Positions 28,869-37,502 of a DNA stretch of 48,445 nucleotides are shown here, in pieces; within the stretch, counting starts at the first letter, position 1, and each line of letters opens with the position of its first letter. The translations under genes were made by a program, and so were the position numbers. A model generated the notes under the pieces. The model was given only the letters and a program-made list of their open reading frames with translations. It was not told where the DNA came from and did no database searches. The DNA comes from a virus: IMG/VR virus record IMGVR_UViG_3300030419_006812, positions 1-48,445 of that record. One strand, given 5' to 3'.

Positions 28869-29684
28869 TTAAATCTGAAGTAGGTCATCTCCTCGCTCCA
28901 GCGCGTCTTTATAGTTTTTTTGAAGTTTGCTCCTGAAGCTCCCCCCGTTCCCCGCGCTTACCCCAGCAAATATATTTTTTAAATGATCATAATGACTGGA
29001 CTGCAACAGATCTTTAGCAAAACCGGGATACCCTTTCCATATGTGATTTCCATGAATAAGAGAATCCTCATCCTCTTCACTAAAATCTTTTAAGGTTTTT
29101 TGTATTTTAGTATTAGTGTCCCTATTGGTTTCATGCTCTAAAAAAATACGAGTTTCCACAGGGATTTCAATATTAAAGAACTTTTCAAACTCATTATATA
29201 TATAAGAATAACTAAAAAAGAATTTCTCGTAGTCTAATACCAAAAGCTTTCCCACGTAGTTTTGTTTAAGCCATTCTACATAATTTAATTGATTCATGAG
29301 AGTGTTTAGCCATCTTTGGGCTTTGTCGTTAGCCGCTTGAGTCTCGGGAGTTACCTCCCCATTAATCATCTTTAAAAAATCCTTTTCCGAACCAGTAAAG
29401 TTACAGCGCAACAAAGAAATATAGGAATCCACGGGATCTCTTTCTGGCACGACGCAGTAAGTGGGAACCGCCTCAAACCCCCGAGGGGCTTCTACTTGCT
29501 GATTAACTCCATTAATGCTTACAGTAGCAGCCTGATTAAACATCATCTCAGGCCAATGCGCCTTGGCCACTTTTACGAATATATGGCGCAAACATTGCCA
29601 TATTAGGGTCGTACCCGTTCGAGGCGCGCCGAAGCACACCACGGGGTGGGGAGTATCGTATTTTACCAAATTATTGTTCTTCAC
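28869..29684 (-). CDS. Sulfotransferase-like protein
   Basis: 271 residues. CFGAPRTGTTLIW (17-29) is the 5'-phosphosulfate-binding loop of PAPS sulfotransferases, and VPERDPVDSYISLLR (79-93) fits the 3'-phosphate-binding motif with Arg82 and a downstream Ser. The fold family transfers sulfate from PAPS to hydroxyl or amino groups. It sits between fibre and terminase genes, so a cell-surface glycan, a virion protein or a host metabolite could be the target; the sequence does not say which. Confidence 0.8.
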   Translation of the reverse strand: MKNNNLVKYDTPHPVVCFGAPRTGTTLIWQCLRHIFVKVAKAHWPEMMFNQAATVSINGVNQQVEAPRGFEAVPTYCVVPERDPVDSYISLLRCNFTGSEKDFLKMINGEVTPETQAANDKAQRWLNTLMNQLNYVEWLKQNYVGKLLVLDYEKFFFSYSYIYNEFEKFFNIEIPVETRIFLEHETNRDTNTKIQKTLKDFSEEDEDSLIHGNHIWKGYPGFAKDLLQSSHYDHLKNIFAGVSAGNGGSFRSKLQKNYKDALERGDDLLQI

Positions 29685-29736
29685 CTCAAAATTATTATAT
29701 AAAATTCTGAGGGTTTTTAAAGTTAAGGAATCCAGT

Positions 29737-29904
29737 TTATTCCTTTAATGAGTCTATTTGAGCCTGTATCTCTATAATCTTTTGGTTATACTCTTCTTCT
29801 TGAGCCTCGGAGAGACCGCCCTCTTCCACTTTGTCTTTTAAACTATCTCGTCTTACGGCTAAGCGAAAAATCGCATCACGTGGTTCTATCTTTAATTCAC
29901 TCAT
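29737..29904 (-). CDS. Small coiled-coil protein (55 aa)
   Basis: Starts with MSELKIEPRDAIFRLAVRR and ends IIEIQAQIDSLKE; highly charged and helical. It fills the gap between the beta-helical fibre gene (stop three bases upstream) and the sulfotransferase gene. Codon layout and tight packing support a real gene; function unknown, perhaps a fibre assembly factor. Confidence 0.72.
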   Translation of the reverse strand: MSELKIEPRDAIFRLAVRRDSLKDKVEEGGLSEAQEEEYNQKIIEIQAQIDSLKE

Positions 29905-29907
29905 AAT

Positions 29908-31497
29908 TTAACTATTAAAGGTGTAATCAGCGGCCGTTAGGGCATCGGTTGAATTGCTTAGCCTACTACTCAAAGTCGTACCGTCGGTATAAAGGGTAGC
30001 ATTGGGGGTTCCCACAACGGTGGTGGTGTCGTAGTCAAAGTAACTAAACGAGGTGGCGTGATACTCCCCTATGATGCATACCTTGTAGGCTGAATCTCCG
30101 CCTCCAGCATATATTACCCCCCCTGATTTTATCCTAACCGAGGAGCCGGCATTTGAATCATTACCGGAAAGTCGATTGGTTCCGTCGCAAGCGGTTTCTT
30201 GAAATATTGGACTATCCGCCTCATTCGCAAAGATCGTCACACGAGCACCATTCAGGAGCTGGCAAGTTGAAACCGACACGGGACTCGCAATACTGCGCCC
30301 CACAACTACTTTATCAGTGGCGCCGGTTACGGGATTTATAAAGCACGTAGCCGAATTGCGAACCTCCAGTAGGCACACCTCCATAGTAGTCGCATTATCA
30401 AATTGAAAGTCTACATTAAGTAAATAAAGGAGAGTCCCCTCCGTCCCACAAAGGACTCCAGCGTCAATCTGATCCATATCATACGCATTTCCCACTCCCC
30501 CCGGGGCAAAAGTGAATTTGGCAGTATAGTATCCTACTATACAACGTCCTTGAGAACTCTGCAGGACCCGTGCAATCGCAACGTCTCCTGTCTCTCCCGA
30601 ATGAGGCACGAATTTAATTTCCACGCTATTAACCCAACAATCACCGGACTGAATATCCAGCCATGTTGCATGCGTAGCGGCTTGCATACCTACCGTCAAG
30701 GTAGGACGCAAGCGCATATTCTTAGTGCCGCTTTGAGGGTCTACGGCGGTAGGGTCTCGGAGTTTGTAAATACTAAAGGTACCGGAGCCCACTCCTGTAA
30801 TATTTACAGCGCTTCCTCCCTCGGTTAAAGATAATTGAATATTATCGCCGCTTTTATTGACCACGTAATATTTAGTATAAGCCGTGACCCCTGTTAAATC
30901 ACTGCCGTCAGACCAATAGCCTACTGCATCCCCATTTACAAAATCATTATCTGTTACGGTAATGACATTAGTTCCCGTGTTTACGTCACCACTTTCAAAT
31001 TCAAAATGTGCTCCGCTGGTGCTGATTCGATTTAGAGCCCCGTTAAACGCGCCCGCAATACCTACCTCCTTAAAAGAAGCAGTTCTATAAGATCCAGCCG
31101 CCTCGGGCCACCAGTCTGCGTCATCAAATAATACAAGACAAATTCTAGCCCCTTGCAAATTATTCTCCGCCCATTCCAGAGCTTTTCCCACGTGTACCCA
31201 TGAAGTCTGAGGAACAAAGACCTGCCATGGAGCATTGGGTTTGTACCATGCATACTCGTCCGGATACAGGGCAGTGAAAGACCTATCTGCCCCGCCGTCA
31301 TCGGAAGGTGTACAAGCTACTCCATTAGGTCCGGTAGTGGCTCCAATCCATAGCTCATAAGATGCTCCTCCGCCACCAACTTGCCCTTCAGGAGAGTGGT
31401 AAGGATTAAGGCTGTTAACCTTCGTTCTTATCTCATCAACTCCTACCGGATTGGGATTAGCTGGCAAGTCGGGAATGTCAGTAATTGTATCAGCCAT
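29908..31497 (-). CDS. Tail fibre or adsorption protein, beta-helical
   Basis: 529 residues, beta-rich with a repetitive strand pattern like a parallel beta-helix. Residues about 160-240 hold an inserted domain (NVITVTDNDFVNGDAV; TKYYVVNKSGDNIQLSLTEGG) that is widespread in phage fibres. N-terminus Pro/Asn-rich, fitting a virion attachment end. It follows the S74 fibre gene by three bases. Confidence 0.75.
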   Translation of the reverse strand: MADTITDIPDLPANPNPVGVDEIRTKVNSLNPYHSPEGQVGGGGASYELWIGATTGPNGVACTPSDDGGADRSFTALYPDEYAWYKPNAPWQVFVPQTSWVHVGKALEWAENNLQGARICLVLFDDADWWPEAAGSYRTASFKEVGIAGAFNGALNRISTSGAHFEFESGDVNTGTNVITVTDNDFVNGDAVGYWSDGSDLTGVTAYTKYYVVNKSGDNIQLSLTEGGSAVNITGVGSGTFSIYKLRDPTAVDPQSGTKNMRLRPTLTVGMQAATHATWLDIQSGDCWVNSVEIKFVPHSGETGDVAIARVLQSSQGRCIVGYYTAKFTFAPGGVGNAYDMDQIDAGVLCGTEGTLLYLLNVDFQFDNATTMEVCLLEVRNSATCFINPVTGATDKVVVGRSIASPVSVSTCQLLNGARVTIFANEADSPIFQETACDGTNRLSGNDSNAGSSVRIKSGGVIYAGGGDSAYKVCIIGEYHATSFSYFDYDTTTVVGTPNATLYTDGTTLSSRLSNSTDALTAADYTFNS

Positions 31498-31500
31498 TTC

Positions 31501-33573
31501 TTAGTCCTTTAGTTTTTCCTCAAGGGCGGAAATTCTTTTCTCTTGCTCCTTGAAGCCCTCGATGAGGAGGGGGATTATTTTTTCATACTTGACCGCTTTG
31601 TAGCCGTCATCACGGGTCGTTACGGCCTCAGGAAGGACAGCCTCGATCTCTTGAGCTATAACTCCGACATCATGCCCCTCTAAGTGGCTATAGGCTTTTT
31701 TATTCCAATCAAACTCCACACCTGCAATTTGAGAAATCTTGTTCAGAGAATCGGGGATAGGGGTAATATTGTCCTTCAAGCGCTCGTCGGAGCTGGAGAA
31801 GGAAATAATGTCATTGGTCGCGACAATGCTTCCTACGGTTCCCGAAGGCTGGGTAAGACCTACGGCTAGCGCCCCTTCAAATATTCCACTACCTTTTCCG
31901 CTCAAACAAATACCATCCCCATCGGCGTTAGAAGGTAGCGTGATGAACGGATTCCCCACGTCATTCATCACTGCCACCTTACCAAAACCATTGGCGTCTT
32001 GTCCCATGATAGCCGAATACTGTCCCGCGCCATCCCACACGATGATATCCGCATCTGTTCCGGAGCTATAGATATTTTTAAAGACAACATCGTCCGCCAC
32101 ATTTAAATCCTGATCCATTGAGTAGCCATTGTCCAAGTTGGAGGTTGTTACCCACGGTGGAGATGACAAATTCACACCGTTAACGGTCAAGAAGCTGACT
32201 GCATCAGTCGTACGAAGGTTTTGGTCAATAGTATAGCCATTGTCCAAGTTGGAAGAGGTTGCGCCGCCACCCGCCCCACTGAGTTGCATCCAATTGCCGT
32301 CGGCGCCCGTAACGTAAGCCCGCTCCAAATACGCAGCCCCACTAACTGAAAGTAAATTCGTGGGAGTCGTAGTACCGATTCCGATGTTGCCACCGCTTGT
32401 AATTACCATCTTCTCAGTATGGGAGACGCCGTTATCGGTACTGAAGTAAAGGTCTCCTCTGCAAGACCCATCAACGCCTTTAAAATTAACCGTAGCCCCC
32501 GCATTTTCATTTCCATGATAAAAAGCTAGAGCCGAATCCGTGCTGCTTGCTGTGGCGCCTCCACTGCCTCGTAAATGTATGCGCGTTTGATAAGCGCTAG
32601 CTGAGGAACCGGAAATATCCAGCCCAAAATAGGTAGGTTCGCCATTTAAGGGATCACTCGTTCCAATCCCCACCTTACCGTTACTGTCAATTCTAAATTT
32701 TTCGGAGTATGCTGACGCAGCCGTACGATTCCCTACGACAAAGGGGCCACTATAGGCTGGAGCTCCACCCCCGTCATTTTGCGAGCCGGCGTTCCCGACA
32801 TACCATGTAGAAACCGTAGCTCGATCATACCACCCCATTAAGGCAGCGCCAGCCGTAACGTTTTGATTGTCGCCAAAGAAGAGAATCCCGCTTGGGTAAG
32901 TAGAGGTGGCTGAACTAGGAACATAATTGGTAAGCTCATCACTCCTAGCCTGCAACCTAAAGGAGGGAGTGTCCGTACCAATACCTACCTTTTCTCCCGA
33001 CGCCGTAAAATAAGTAGACCCGTCAGCTTTATTAATTTGAAGATATCCGGAACCTCCCCCGTCTTCTCCCAAATGAGCTAAATAAGATCCCCCATCCGAG
33101 GCTTGAAGGACTATTTGGTTTCCTACTCCCTGACCGCTTACATGCAAAGGAGTAAGAGGGGTTCCTTTTCCCACCATTACTTTGTCATTAGCCAAAAGGT
33201 TTTTTACCTTTAGGTCTTGATAAGCCGAAATAGTAAGGTTCCCTTTTAGGCTAGAATCATCGGTGGTAGAAATTAGAGCAAAGTGATCAGAGCTTTCATC
33301 CCATATGCTCGCCACATTGATGTTGGATCCGCGATCTCCTAGCCACCCTAGGTCATGGGTATTGGGGACGCCGGGATCCACTCCACTATTAAGCCCAATC
33401 AAAGGGTCTCCAATAAAGAGGTCAACGGGATGCTCTACAAACCCGGTCCCTGTAACATACAAGGTTCCAATCCTTACGCTGCCGGGAAAAGTAACGTCCG
33501 TGCAATGAGATAAATCGCTACAATTAAAAGAGGTACTACCCTCTAGACGGCATGCGTGAGAATCATGAGACAT
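31501..33573 (-). CDS. Tail fibre with C-terminal S74 intramolecular chaperone
   Basis: 690 residues. Repeated segments of the type GIGTxxPxxxLxVSG (near 200, 300 and 400) form the shaft. Residues about 593-690 are a peptidase S74 domain: SSSDERLKDNI with the self-cleaving Ser and the Ser-Lys pair, then VGVIAQEIEAVLPEAV and a final coiled coil. The domain trimerises the fibre and then cuts itself off. A host recognition role is likely. Confidence 0.9.
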   Translation of the reverse strand: MSHDSHACRLEGSTSFNCSDLSHCTDVTFPGSVRIGTLYVTGTGFVEHPVDLFIGDPLIGLNSGVDPGVPNTHDLGWLGDRGSNINVASIWDESSDHFALISTTDDSSLKGNLTISAYQDLKVKNLLANDKVMVGKGTPLTPLHVSGQGVGNQIVLQASDGGSYLAHLGEDGGGSGYLQINKADGSTYFTASGEKVGIGTDTPSFRLQARSDELTNYVPSSATSTYPSGILFFGDNQNVTAGAALMGWYDRATVSTWYVGNAGSQNDGGGAPAYSGPFVVGNRTAASAYSEKFRIDSNGKVGIGTSDPLNGEPTYFGLDISGSSASAYQTRIHLRGSGGATASSTDSALAFYHGNENAGATVNFKGVDGSCRGDLYFSTDNGVSHTEKMVITSGGNIGIGTTTPTNLLSVSGAAYLERAYVTGADGNWMQLSGAGGGATSSNLDNGYTIDQNLRTTDAVSFLTVNGVNLSSPPWVTTSNLDNGYSMDQDLNVADDVVFKNIYSSGTDADIIVWDGAGQYSAIMGQDANGFGKVAVMNDVGNPFITLPSNADGDGICLSGKGSGIFEGALAVGLTQPSGTVGSIVATNDIISFSSSDERLKDNITPIPDSLNKISQIAGVEFDWNKKAYSHLEGHDVGVIAQEIEAVLPEAVTTRDDGYKAVKYEKIIPLLIEGFKEQEKRISALEEKLKD

Positions 33574-33578
33574 AGCAC

Positions 33579-33926
33579 TTAAGCCAAGTGGCGCTCGTTA
33601 ATTAAAAACTCACCAGCAGAGCCCGTCAACACCGCTCGGGCATAAGCGAAACCCCAGTTGTCTGAGTAAGCGACTCCTGTCGCGGTATCTATGGTAGGAC
33701 TTGAGTAAATGCACGTATAGTTAATATTATCATTAGAAATCTCAATATTGAATTTTCCATCCCATGGTCCATCCCCGCAGGGTACCACTTGATAAGTATG
33801 GGTATGATAATCTTGGGTAAAAACCGCCTCACCCGTTAACCACGCTTCCCCGCTAGTTTGAATCGTGTGAGTCCCCACGTCCGCGCGGTCTTGAGCGTTT
33901 CTTAAACGTCTATAAGTAGATCTCAT
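33579..33926 (-). CDS. Small beta-rich structural protein
   Basis: 115 residues. Strand-rich with DGKFNIEISNDNINYTCIYSS and a WGFAYARAVLTGSAGEF close, a pattern like small virion ornament or fibre-base proteins. First gene of the fibre operon, late box upstream. Function not recognised. Confidence 0.7.
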   Translation of the reverse strand: MRSTYRRLRNAQDRADVGTHTIQTSGEAWLTGEAVFTQDYHTHTYQVVPCGDGPWDGKFNIEISNDNINYTCIYSSPTIDTATGVAYSDNWGFAYARAVLTGSAGEFLINERHLA

Positions 33927-33950
33927 AATAAAAATATTGGCGGGTTAGTA

Positions 33951-33973
33951 TGCACTTATTATTATATATACAC
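33951..33973 (-). promoter_or_regulatory. Late-type promoter box before the fibre operon
   Basis: Minus strand: GTGTATATATAATAATAAG then TGCATAC. It stands alone in a 55-base gap and lies about 25 bases upstream of the ATG, so this unit has a leader. Confidence 0.6.
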
Positions 33974-33981
33974 GTAAATTC

Positions 33982-35046
33982 TTAAATCAAGTCCTCTTTT
34001 CTCAAACCTAAAACCCTAGCTTTCCAATCCGGCATGGATTCTAAGTTTTCAGCCTCTTCGCTTACTAGTTGTTTTTGCATCTCTGCAATCTTAACCATTA
34101 CGCTCCTTTCCTCTTCTTCTTGGAAGATTTGCACTAAATTTAAAATAGACGCATTTTGTTGATGTTTGTTTTGTACTCTTTTAGCTCTGTCCCCATTTAA
34201 ACGCGTCACCAAACTCTCCATACGCTTTTCGCATTGATTGTATTCCTCACTCTTGGTTTTAAGAAGTTCCGCAAGGCGGACAGTCATCTCTCGCTGATCT
34301 TCGCAGGAATCAAACATGTGGTTGAGCTTATCCATCGCTTTTTGGATATTTTTTAAATTAATATAATCAATACAAACATTAATATATAAATTTACTTCAT
34401 CCGATGTTAAATCCGATTTATCCCATGTTGCTCTAATAAATTCTGCTTCAAAAAGTTTTCGGTCATTAATATCGGTATAATTTTCCACCACTTGTTTTAA
34501 GCGCGGCGACTGAAGGAATATCATGAGCATCTCTAAACCTTTTCGTACTCCAACGCTTAATTTTTCCTTCTTGAATTTTTGGCCCGCAAATTCATTCACC
34601 TTCGCAATAATGTCTTCCATCTCCGTCGGTACCTCATATCCTTTGTTCAACCCCGTATCTTTAGGATGCACCATCTCCGGTTGATTGTCGCTAATATATT
34701 TAGCTACCTCCAGCGACTCCTTGCTTAAAGGCGTGATGTTACGTTTATCAGGAAATAAGACCACGGCAATCTCAAAGGCCTTCATTCCCGCTGCGTTTTC
34801 TAAAATAAATTCTTTTTGCTGTTCTGTTAGTTTTATTTTTTTAGCTGCGGGGCGTTTGGTGGTTTGGTAAGCATATTGTTTCTCACTCATATACTTTCGT
34901 ACCGCTCGCCCCTCTTTAGTACGTCCATCTAAAGCGTCGTTCATAAACGCTTGACGAGTCAATTCCTGAATATCAGGAGTTTCTTGGTAATTAGCATCAA
35001 TAAACGCCTTTTGCTCATCTGTTAATTTAAAATTAGCCATTGCCAA
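33982..35046 (-). CDS. Protein with duplicated N-terminal helical module
   Basis: 354 residues. Residues 5-60 (FKLTDEQKAFIDANYQETP...VRKYMSEKQ) and 70-125 (IKLTEQQKEFILENAAGMK...VAKYISDNQ) are two copies of one helical module. The rest is helical with a coiled coil near 240-345. The start overlaps the sigma-factor gene by 14 bases, so the two are coupled; a role with the sigma factor, or in DNA binding or packaging, is possible. Family not recognised. Confidence 0.7.
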   Translation of the reverse strand: MAMANFKLTDEQKAFIDANYQETPDIQELTRQAFMNDALDGRTKEGRAVRKYMSEKQYAYQTTKRPAAKKIKLTEQQKEFILENAAGMKAFEIAVVLFPDKRNITPLSKESLEVAKYISDNQPEMVHPKDTGLNKGYEVPTEMEDIIAKVNEFAGQKFKKEKLSVGVRKGLEMLMIFLQSPRLKQVVENYTDINDRKLFEAEFIRATWDKSDLTSDEVNLYINVCIDYINLKNIQKAMDKLNHMFDSCEDQREMTVRLAELLKTKSEEYNQCEKRMESLVTRLNGDRAKRVQNKHQQNASILNLVQIFQEEEERSVMVKIAEMQKQLVSEEAENLESMPDWKARVLGLRKEDLI

Positions 35047-35749
35047 AAATATCTTTGTTTTTTAAAATTGAAATTGCTTTTGTTTTAAATTGTTTCTTTA
35101 AATTTTTAATTTGCTTGTAACCTGCCTTTCTTCCTTTTTCTGTTGTTTTATATCCCATTTTTTTTGCTACCTCTGCATCCGAGGTATTTTCAATAAATAA
35201 TAATTGATAAAGACTAAATTGGCGCTCGTTCAACACCTTTTTCATTTCCGCATGTAATTTATCTTCCGCGTGTTCTATTTGATAAGGAGCTGTGTTATCC
35301 GCAATAGGCATGTCGGCGGGGCGACTATCTAAAGAAAAAGGCATCTTGATGTCATAAGCTGCTTTTTTAGTCTTTTCCCATTTTGAATACAAGGGGCAAG
35401 TCGAATCCTGAAGCCCCGTAGAAGTGAAGCCACACAAAGCATCCTTCCCATCTTCCATATGACTGCTTTGATTGAAGGGACAGCTCAAGCAGGGCCGTAC
35501 GAAATTACTATAATAATTCCGTAAAATGTTTTTTAACTGATTACTAATTAAGCGATTCAGCCATGGTTTCAACGGACGCTCTTGGTCCCATTGATCCCAT
35601 TTTTTAAAGATGTGCGCTCTAATAATTTGAGATACATCGTCAAAGTCTATCCATGCCAAGGAATTTAAAAACCACTTTCCTCGGCGTTTTTTTAATTCTT
35701 CGTCAATTATCAGAGCTTGATCTTCGTAAGTTAGTTTCTTTTTACTCAC
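35033..35749 (-). CDS. Divergent phage RNA polymerase sigma factor (late sigma-like)
   Basis: 238 residues. Region 2 is recognisable in FDDVSQIIRAHIFKKWDQWD and RPLKPWLNRLISNQLKNILR (36-78), close to T4 gp55-type and sigma-70 region 2. A Cys-rich insert follows (Cys87, Cys90, Cys106, Cys118), probably binding zinc. A helix-turn-helix like region 4 lies at 172-225 (LNERQFSLYQLLF; TSDAEVAKKMGY). It would direct host RNA polymerase to late promoters, for which the GTGTAtAtATAA boxes are the obvious candidates. Confidence 0.82.
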   Translation of the reverse strand: MSKKKLTYEDQALIIDEELKKRRGKWFLNSLAWIDFDDVSQIIRAHIFKKWDQWDQERPLKPWLNRLISNQLKNILRNYYSNFVRPCLSCPFNQSSHMEDGKDALCGFTSTGLQDSTCPLYSKWEKTKKAAYDIKMPFSLDSRPADMPIADNTAPYQIEHAEDKLHAEMKKVLNERQFSLYQLLFIENTSDAEVAKKMGYKTTEKGRKAGYKQIKNLKKQFKTKAISILKNKDIFGNG

Positions 35750-36116
35750 TTACGTCTTTAGGCTCCCGGGCGGATTGACATTCTTTTAAAATTTGCTTTT
35801 GGACATCATATCCTTTAGGTGGAGTTACTTTAGGGCGCCCACCCAGAGGATTATATTCTTTATTGGGATCCTGAGCAGCTTGACTCACTAAATCTCCAAA
35901 AGTTACTGTAGGACCGGATCGTTGGATCTCATATTCTAATTTGGAGATACGGGAAATAGTAGGGGGAGATTCCACTTCCTTCTCCGAGCTAACCACGGGC
36001 TGCTGTGTCGCCTGAGCTTCTTCAGACAACTTGCCACCACAAGAGCTGCAAAAATTTGGCTTTTTGAGGCTGTACTGGTATTGAGTACCGCACTCCATGC
36101 AAAATTCAGTGTTCAT
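35742..36116 (-). CDS. Zinc-ribbon protein
   Basis: 124 residues. N-terminal ribbon with Cys6, Cys9, Cys23 and Cys26 (CMEC...CSSC), then a Pro/Ser-rich linker and a short KYNPLGGRPKV-like segment near 85-100. The end overlaps the sigma-factor start by 8 bases, so it may act with it in transcription. Function unproven. Confidence 0.7.
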   Translation of the reverse strand: MNTEFCMECGTQYQYSLKKPNFCSSCGGKLSEEAQATQQPVVSSEKEVESPPTISRISKLEYEIQRSGPTVTFGDLVSQAAQDPNKEYNPLGGRPKVTPPKGYDVQKQILKECQSAREPKDVSE

Positions 36117-36131
36117 ACACTTATTTTACAC
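36117..36131 (-). promoter_or_regulatory. Late-type promoter box GTGTAAAATAAGTGT
   Basis: The box runs directly into the ATG of the zinc-ribbon gene; the AT-rich hexamer TAAAAT ends seven bases from the start codon, so the transcript would begin at or near ATG. Confidence 0.5.
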
Positions 36132-36156
36132 GTAATACAAAAAAAATTCAATTATT

Positions 36157-36738
36157 TTATAAAAGATAGCCCGTCATTATACGAGCTTGGCGACGCATAA
36201 ACTCCAAAGTCCCTTCTTTGAAGAGATGTGAAGACTTAACGTAATCTACTCCAAGTATACCAATCACTTTTCCATTTAAGGTTTTCAATGGAACATTAAA
36301 AATGCTCGCCACCCCTTTGTCCTTTAATAAAGCTTTAAAAGCCGTGTCTGGAATATCAGCAATCTTACTATAAGCAAAACTTCCGTCGTTTACCACCTCG
36401 CTAATATAATGATGAAAATTAGAAATACGATGATTTTGGGAATTTCCAAACTCTGCGCTAATTCCGCTCTTTACTACTTCATAAGTACAACTAAATTTCT
36501 GCTGCCCTCGTCCCGAGAAATAATGTTCGCCATTATGAAATTCCATAATATAAGCTCTGTCACCTCCGGATTCTCCCAAGAGATACTCAAGCGCCGTATA
36601 AACATTAGCGTTCTGAATAGTCTCATCAACAATAGCATCTCTTTTTTTGCGATGTATTATTTTTCGCGTCAACCAAACGCTGGTAATAGTTGCCGTTGCC
36701 GAAATAACAGCTGCCAGTATAGTATATAAGCCATCCAT
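36157..36738 (-). CDS. Membrane-anchored GAF-like sensor protein
   Basis: 193 residues. One membrane helix at 3-22 (LYTILAAVISATATITSVWL) followed by basic residues, so the rest is cytoplasmic. Residues 55-190 have a GAF-like pattern: RAYIMEFHNGEHYFSG, then VASIFNVPLKTLNGKVIGILGVDYV. GAF domains bind small ligands; no output domain is fused. GTGTAATTAAGTG precedes the start but overlaps the PhoH stop codon, so that box may be chance. Confidence 0.75.
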   Translation of the reverse strand: MDGLYTILAAVISATATITSVWLTRKIIHRKKRDAIVDETIQNANVYTALEYLLGESGGDRAYIMEFHNGEHYFSGRGQQKFSCTYEVVKSGISAEFGNSQNHRISNFHHYISEVVNDGSFAYSKIADIPDTAFKALLKDKGVASIFNVPLKTLNGKVIGILGVDYVKSSHLFKEGTLEFMRRQARIMTGYLL

Positions 36739-36746
36739 GCACTTAA

Positions 36747-37451
36747 TTACACTATTTCTTTTTCTAGTTTTCCTATTATAAACTTTTGCAAAGGGCTCCT
36801 CATGATATCTTCCTTAGTAAATGAGAAAGAATGAATGCCTTTCTTGCGGCTTTCTTCATCATTAAAGGTATTAAACATTTTTTTATACCCCGATTTCCCA
36901 TTAATGTCGCTTTGCATGAAATCACCACATATAAATAACTTACTGTTTTTTCCTAATCGAGTTATTAATGTAGTCAATTCTTTAAAACTAAAATTTTGCG
37001 CTTCATCCGCTACTACTATTTTATCTGTCCAATTTGCTCCCCTTAAATAATTAATCGGCATAGCTTGAATACGCCCCGCGTCAAACATCTCAGCTTTTGC
37101 CGTATTTGTTTTAGGAAGCATCTCAGTTAATTTGTCTTCCAATGGCATCAAGTAAGGATTAAACTTCTCATCTATATCTCCCGGTAAAGCTCCCAATCCT
37201 TTTTCCGCACTTTCAATTACAGTACGCACATATAATAAATCCAACGCCTCTTCCGAACTCAAATAGCGCAATGCTGCATATACAGCCATGTACGTTTTGG
37301 TAGATCCCGCTGGACCACTCACAAACATAATGTTCGTCTTGGGGTCTAGAGCTAGAGAGAGAAAAAGCTTCTGCTTTTCAGTTAGTCGAAGACTGTTTAC
37401 TCTGAAAGTCAGCTTTAATTGAGGGATCTCAATTTTACGGGTTTTTGGCAT
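36747..37451 (-). CDS. phoH: PhoH-like ATPase
   Basis: 234 residues. Walker A GPAGSTKT (46-53), Walker B IVVADEAQN (145-153), and TRLGKNSKLFICGD sensor region (164-177), the usual PhoH order. A common phage auxiliary ATPase/RNA-metabolism gene whose exact role in infection is unsettled. Start codon lies in a divergent intergenic region with the plus-strand pair. Confidence 0.9.
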   Translation of the reverse strand: MPKTRKIEIPQLKLTFRVNSLRLTEKQKLFLSLALDPKTNIMFVSGPAGSTKTYMAVYAALRYLSSEEALDLLYVRTVIESAEKGLGALPGDIDEKFNPYLMPLEDKLTEMLPKTNTAKAEMFDAGRIQAMPINYLRGANWTDKIVVADEAQNFSFKELTTLITRLGKNSKLFICGDFMQSDINGKSGYKKMFNTFNDEESRKKGIHSFSFTKEDIMRSPLQKFIIGKLEKEIV

Positions 37452-37467
37452 TCTTTCTATTCTACTT

Positions 37468-37500
37468 ATGTATATACACGAAATTTTAGTGTATATATTA
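37468..37500. promoter_or_regulatory. Divergent late-type promoter pair within an inverted repeat
   Basis: Minus strand GTGTATATACAT faces PhoH; plus strand GTGTATATATTA faces the plus-strand pair. Together they make a perfect 8-bp dyad ATATACAC-N9-GTGTATAT at 37472-37496. It may be two back-to-back late promoters, an operator, or both. Confidence 0.6.
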
Positions 37501-37502
37501 CC

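Noticed and set aside
36740-36752. GTGTAATTAAGTG as a late promoter for the GAF-like gene
   Set aside because: The GTGTAA is the last codon and stop of the PhoH gene; match to the late box may be accidental, so it is not listed as a promoter.
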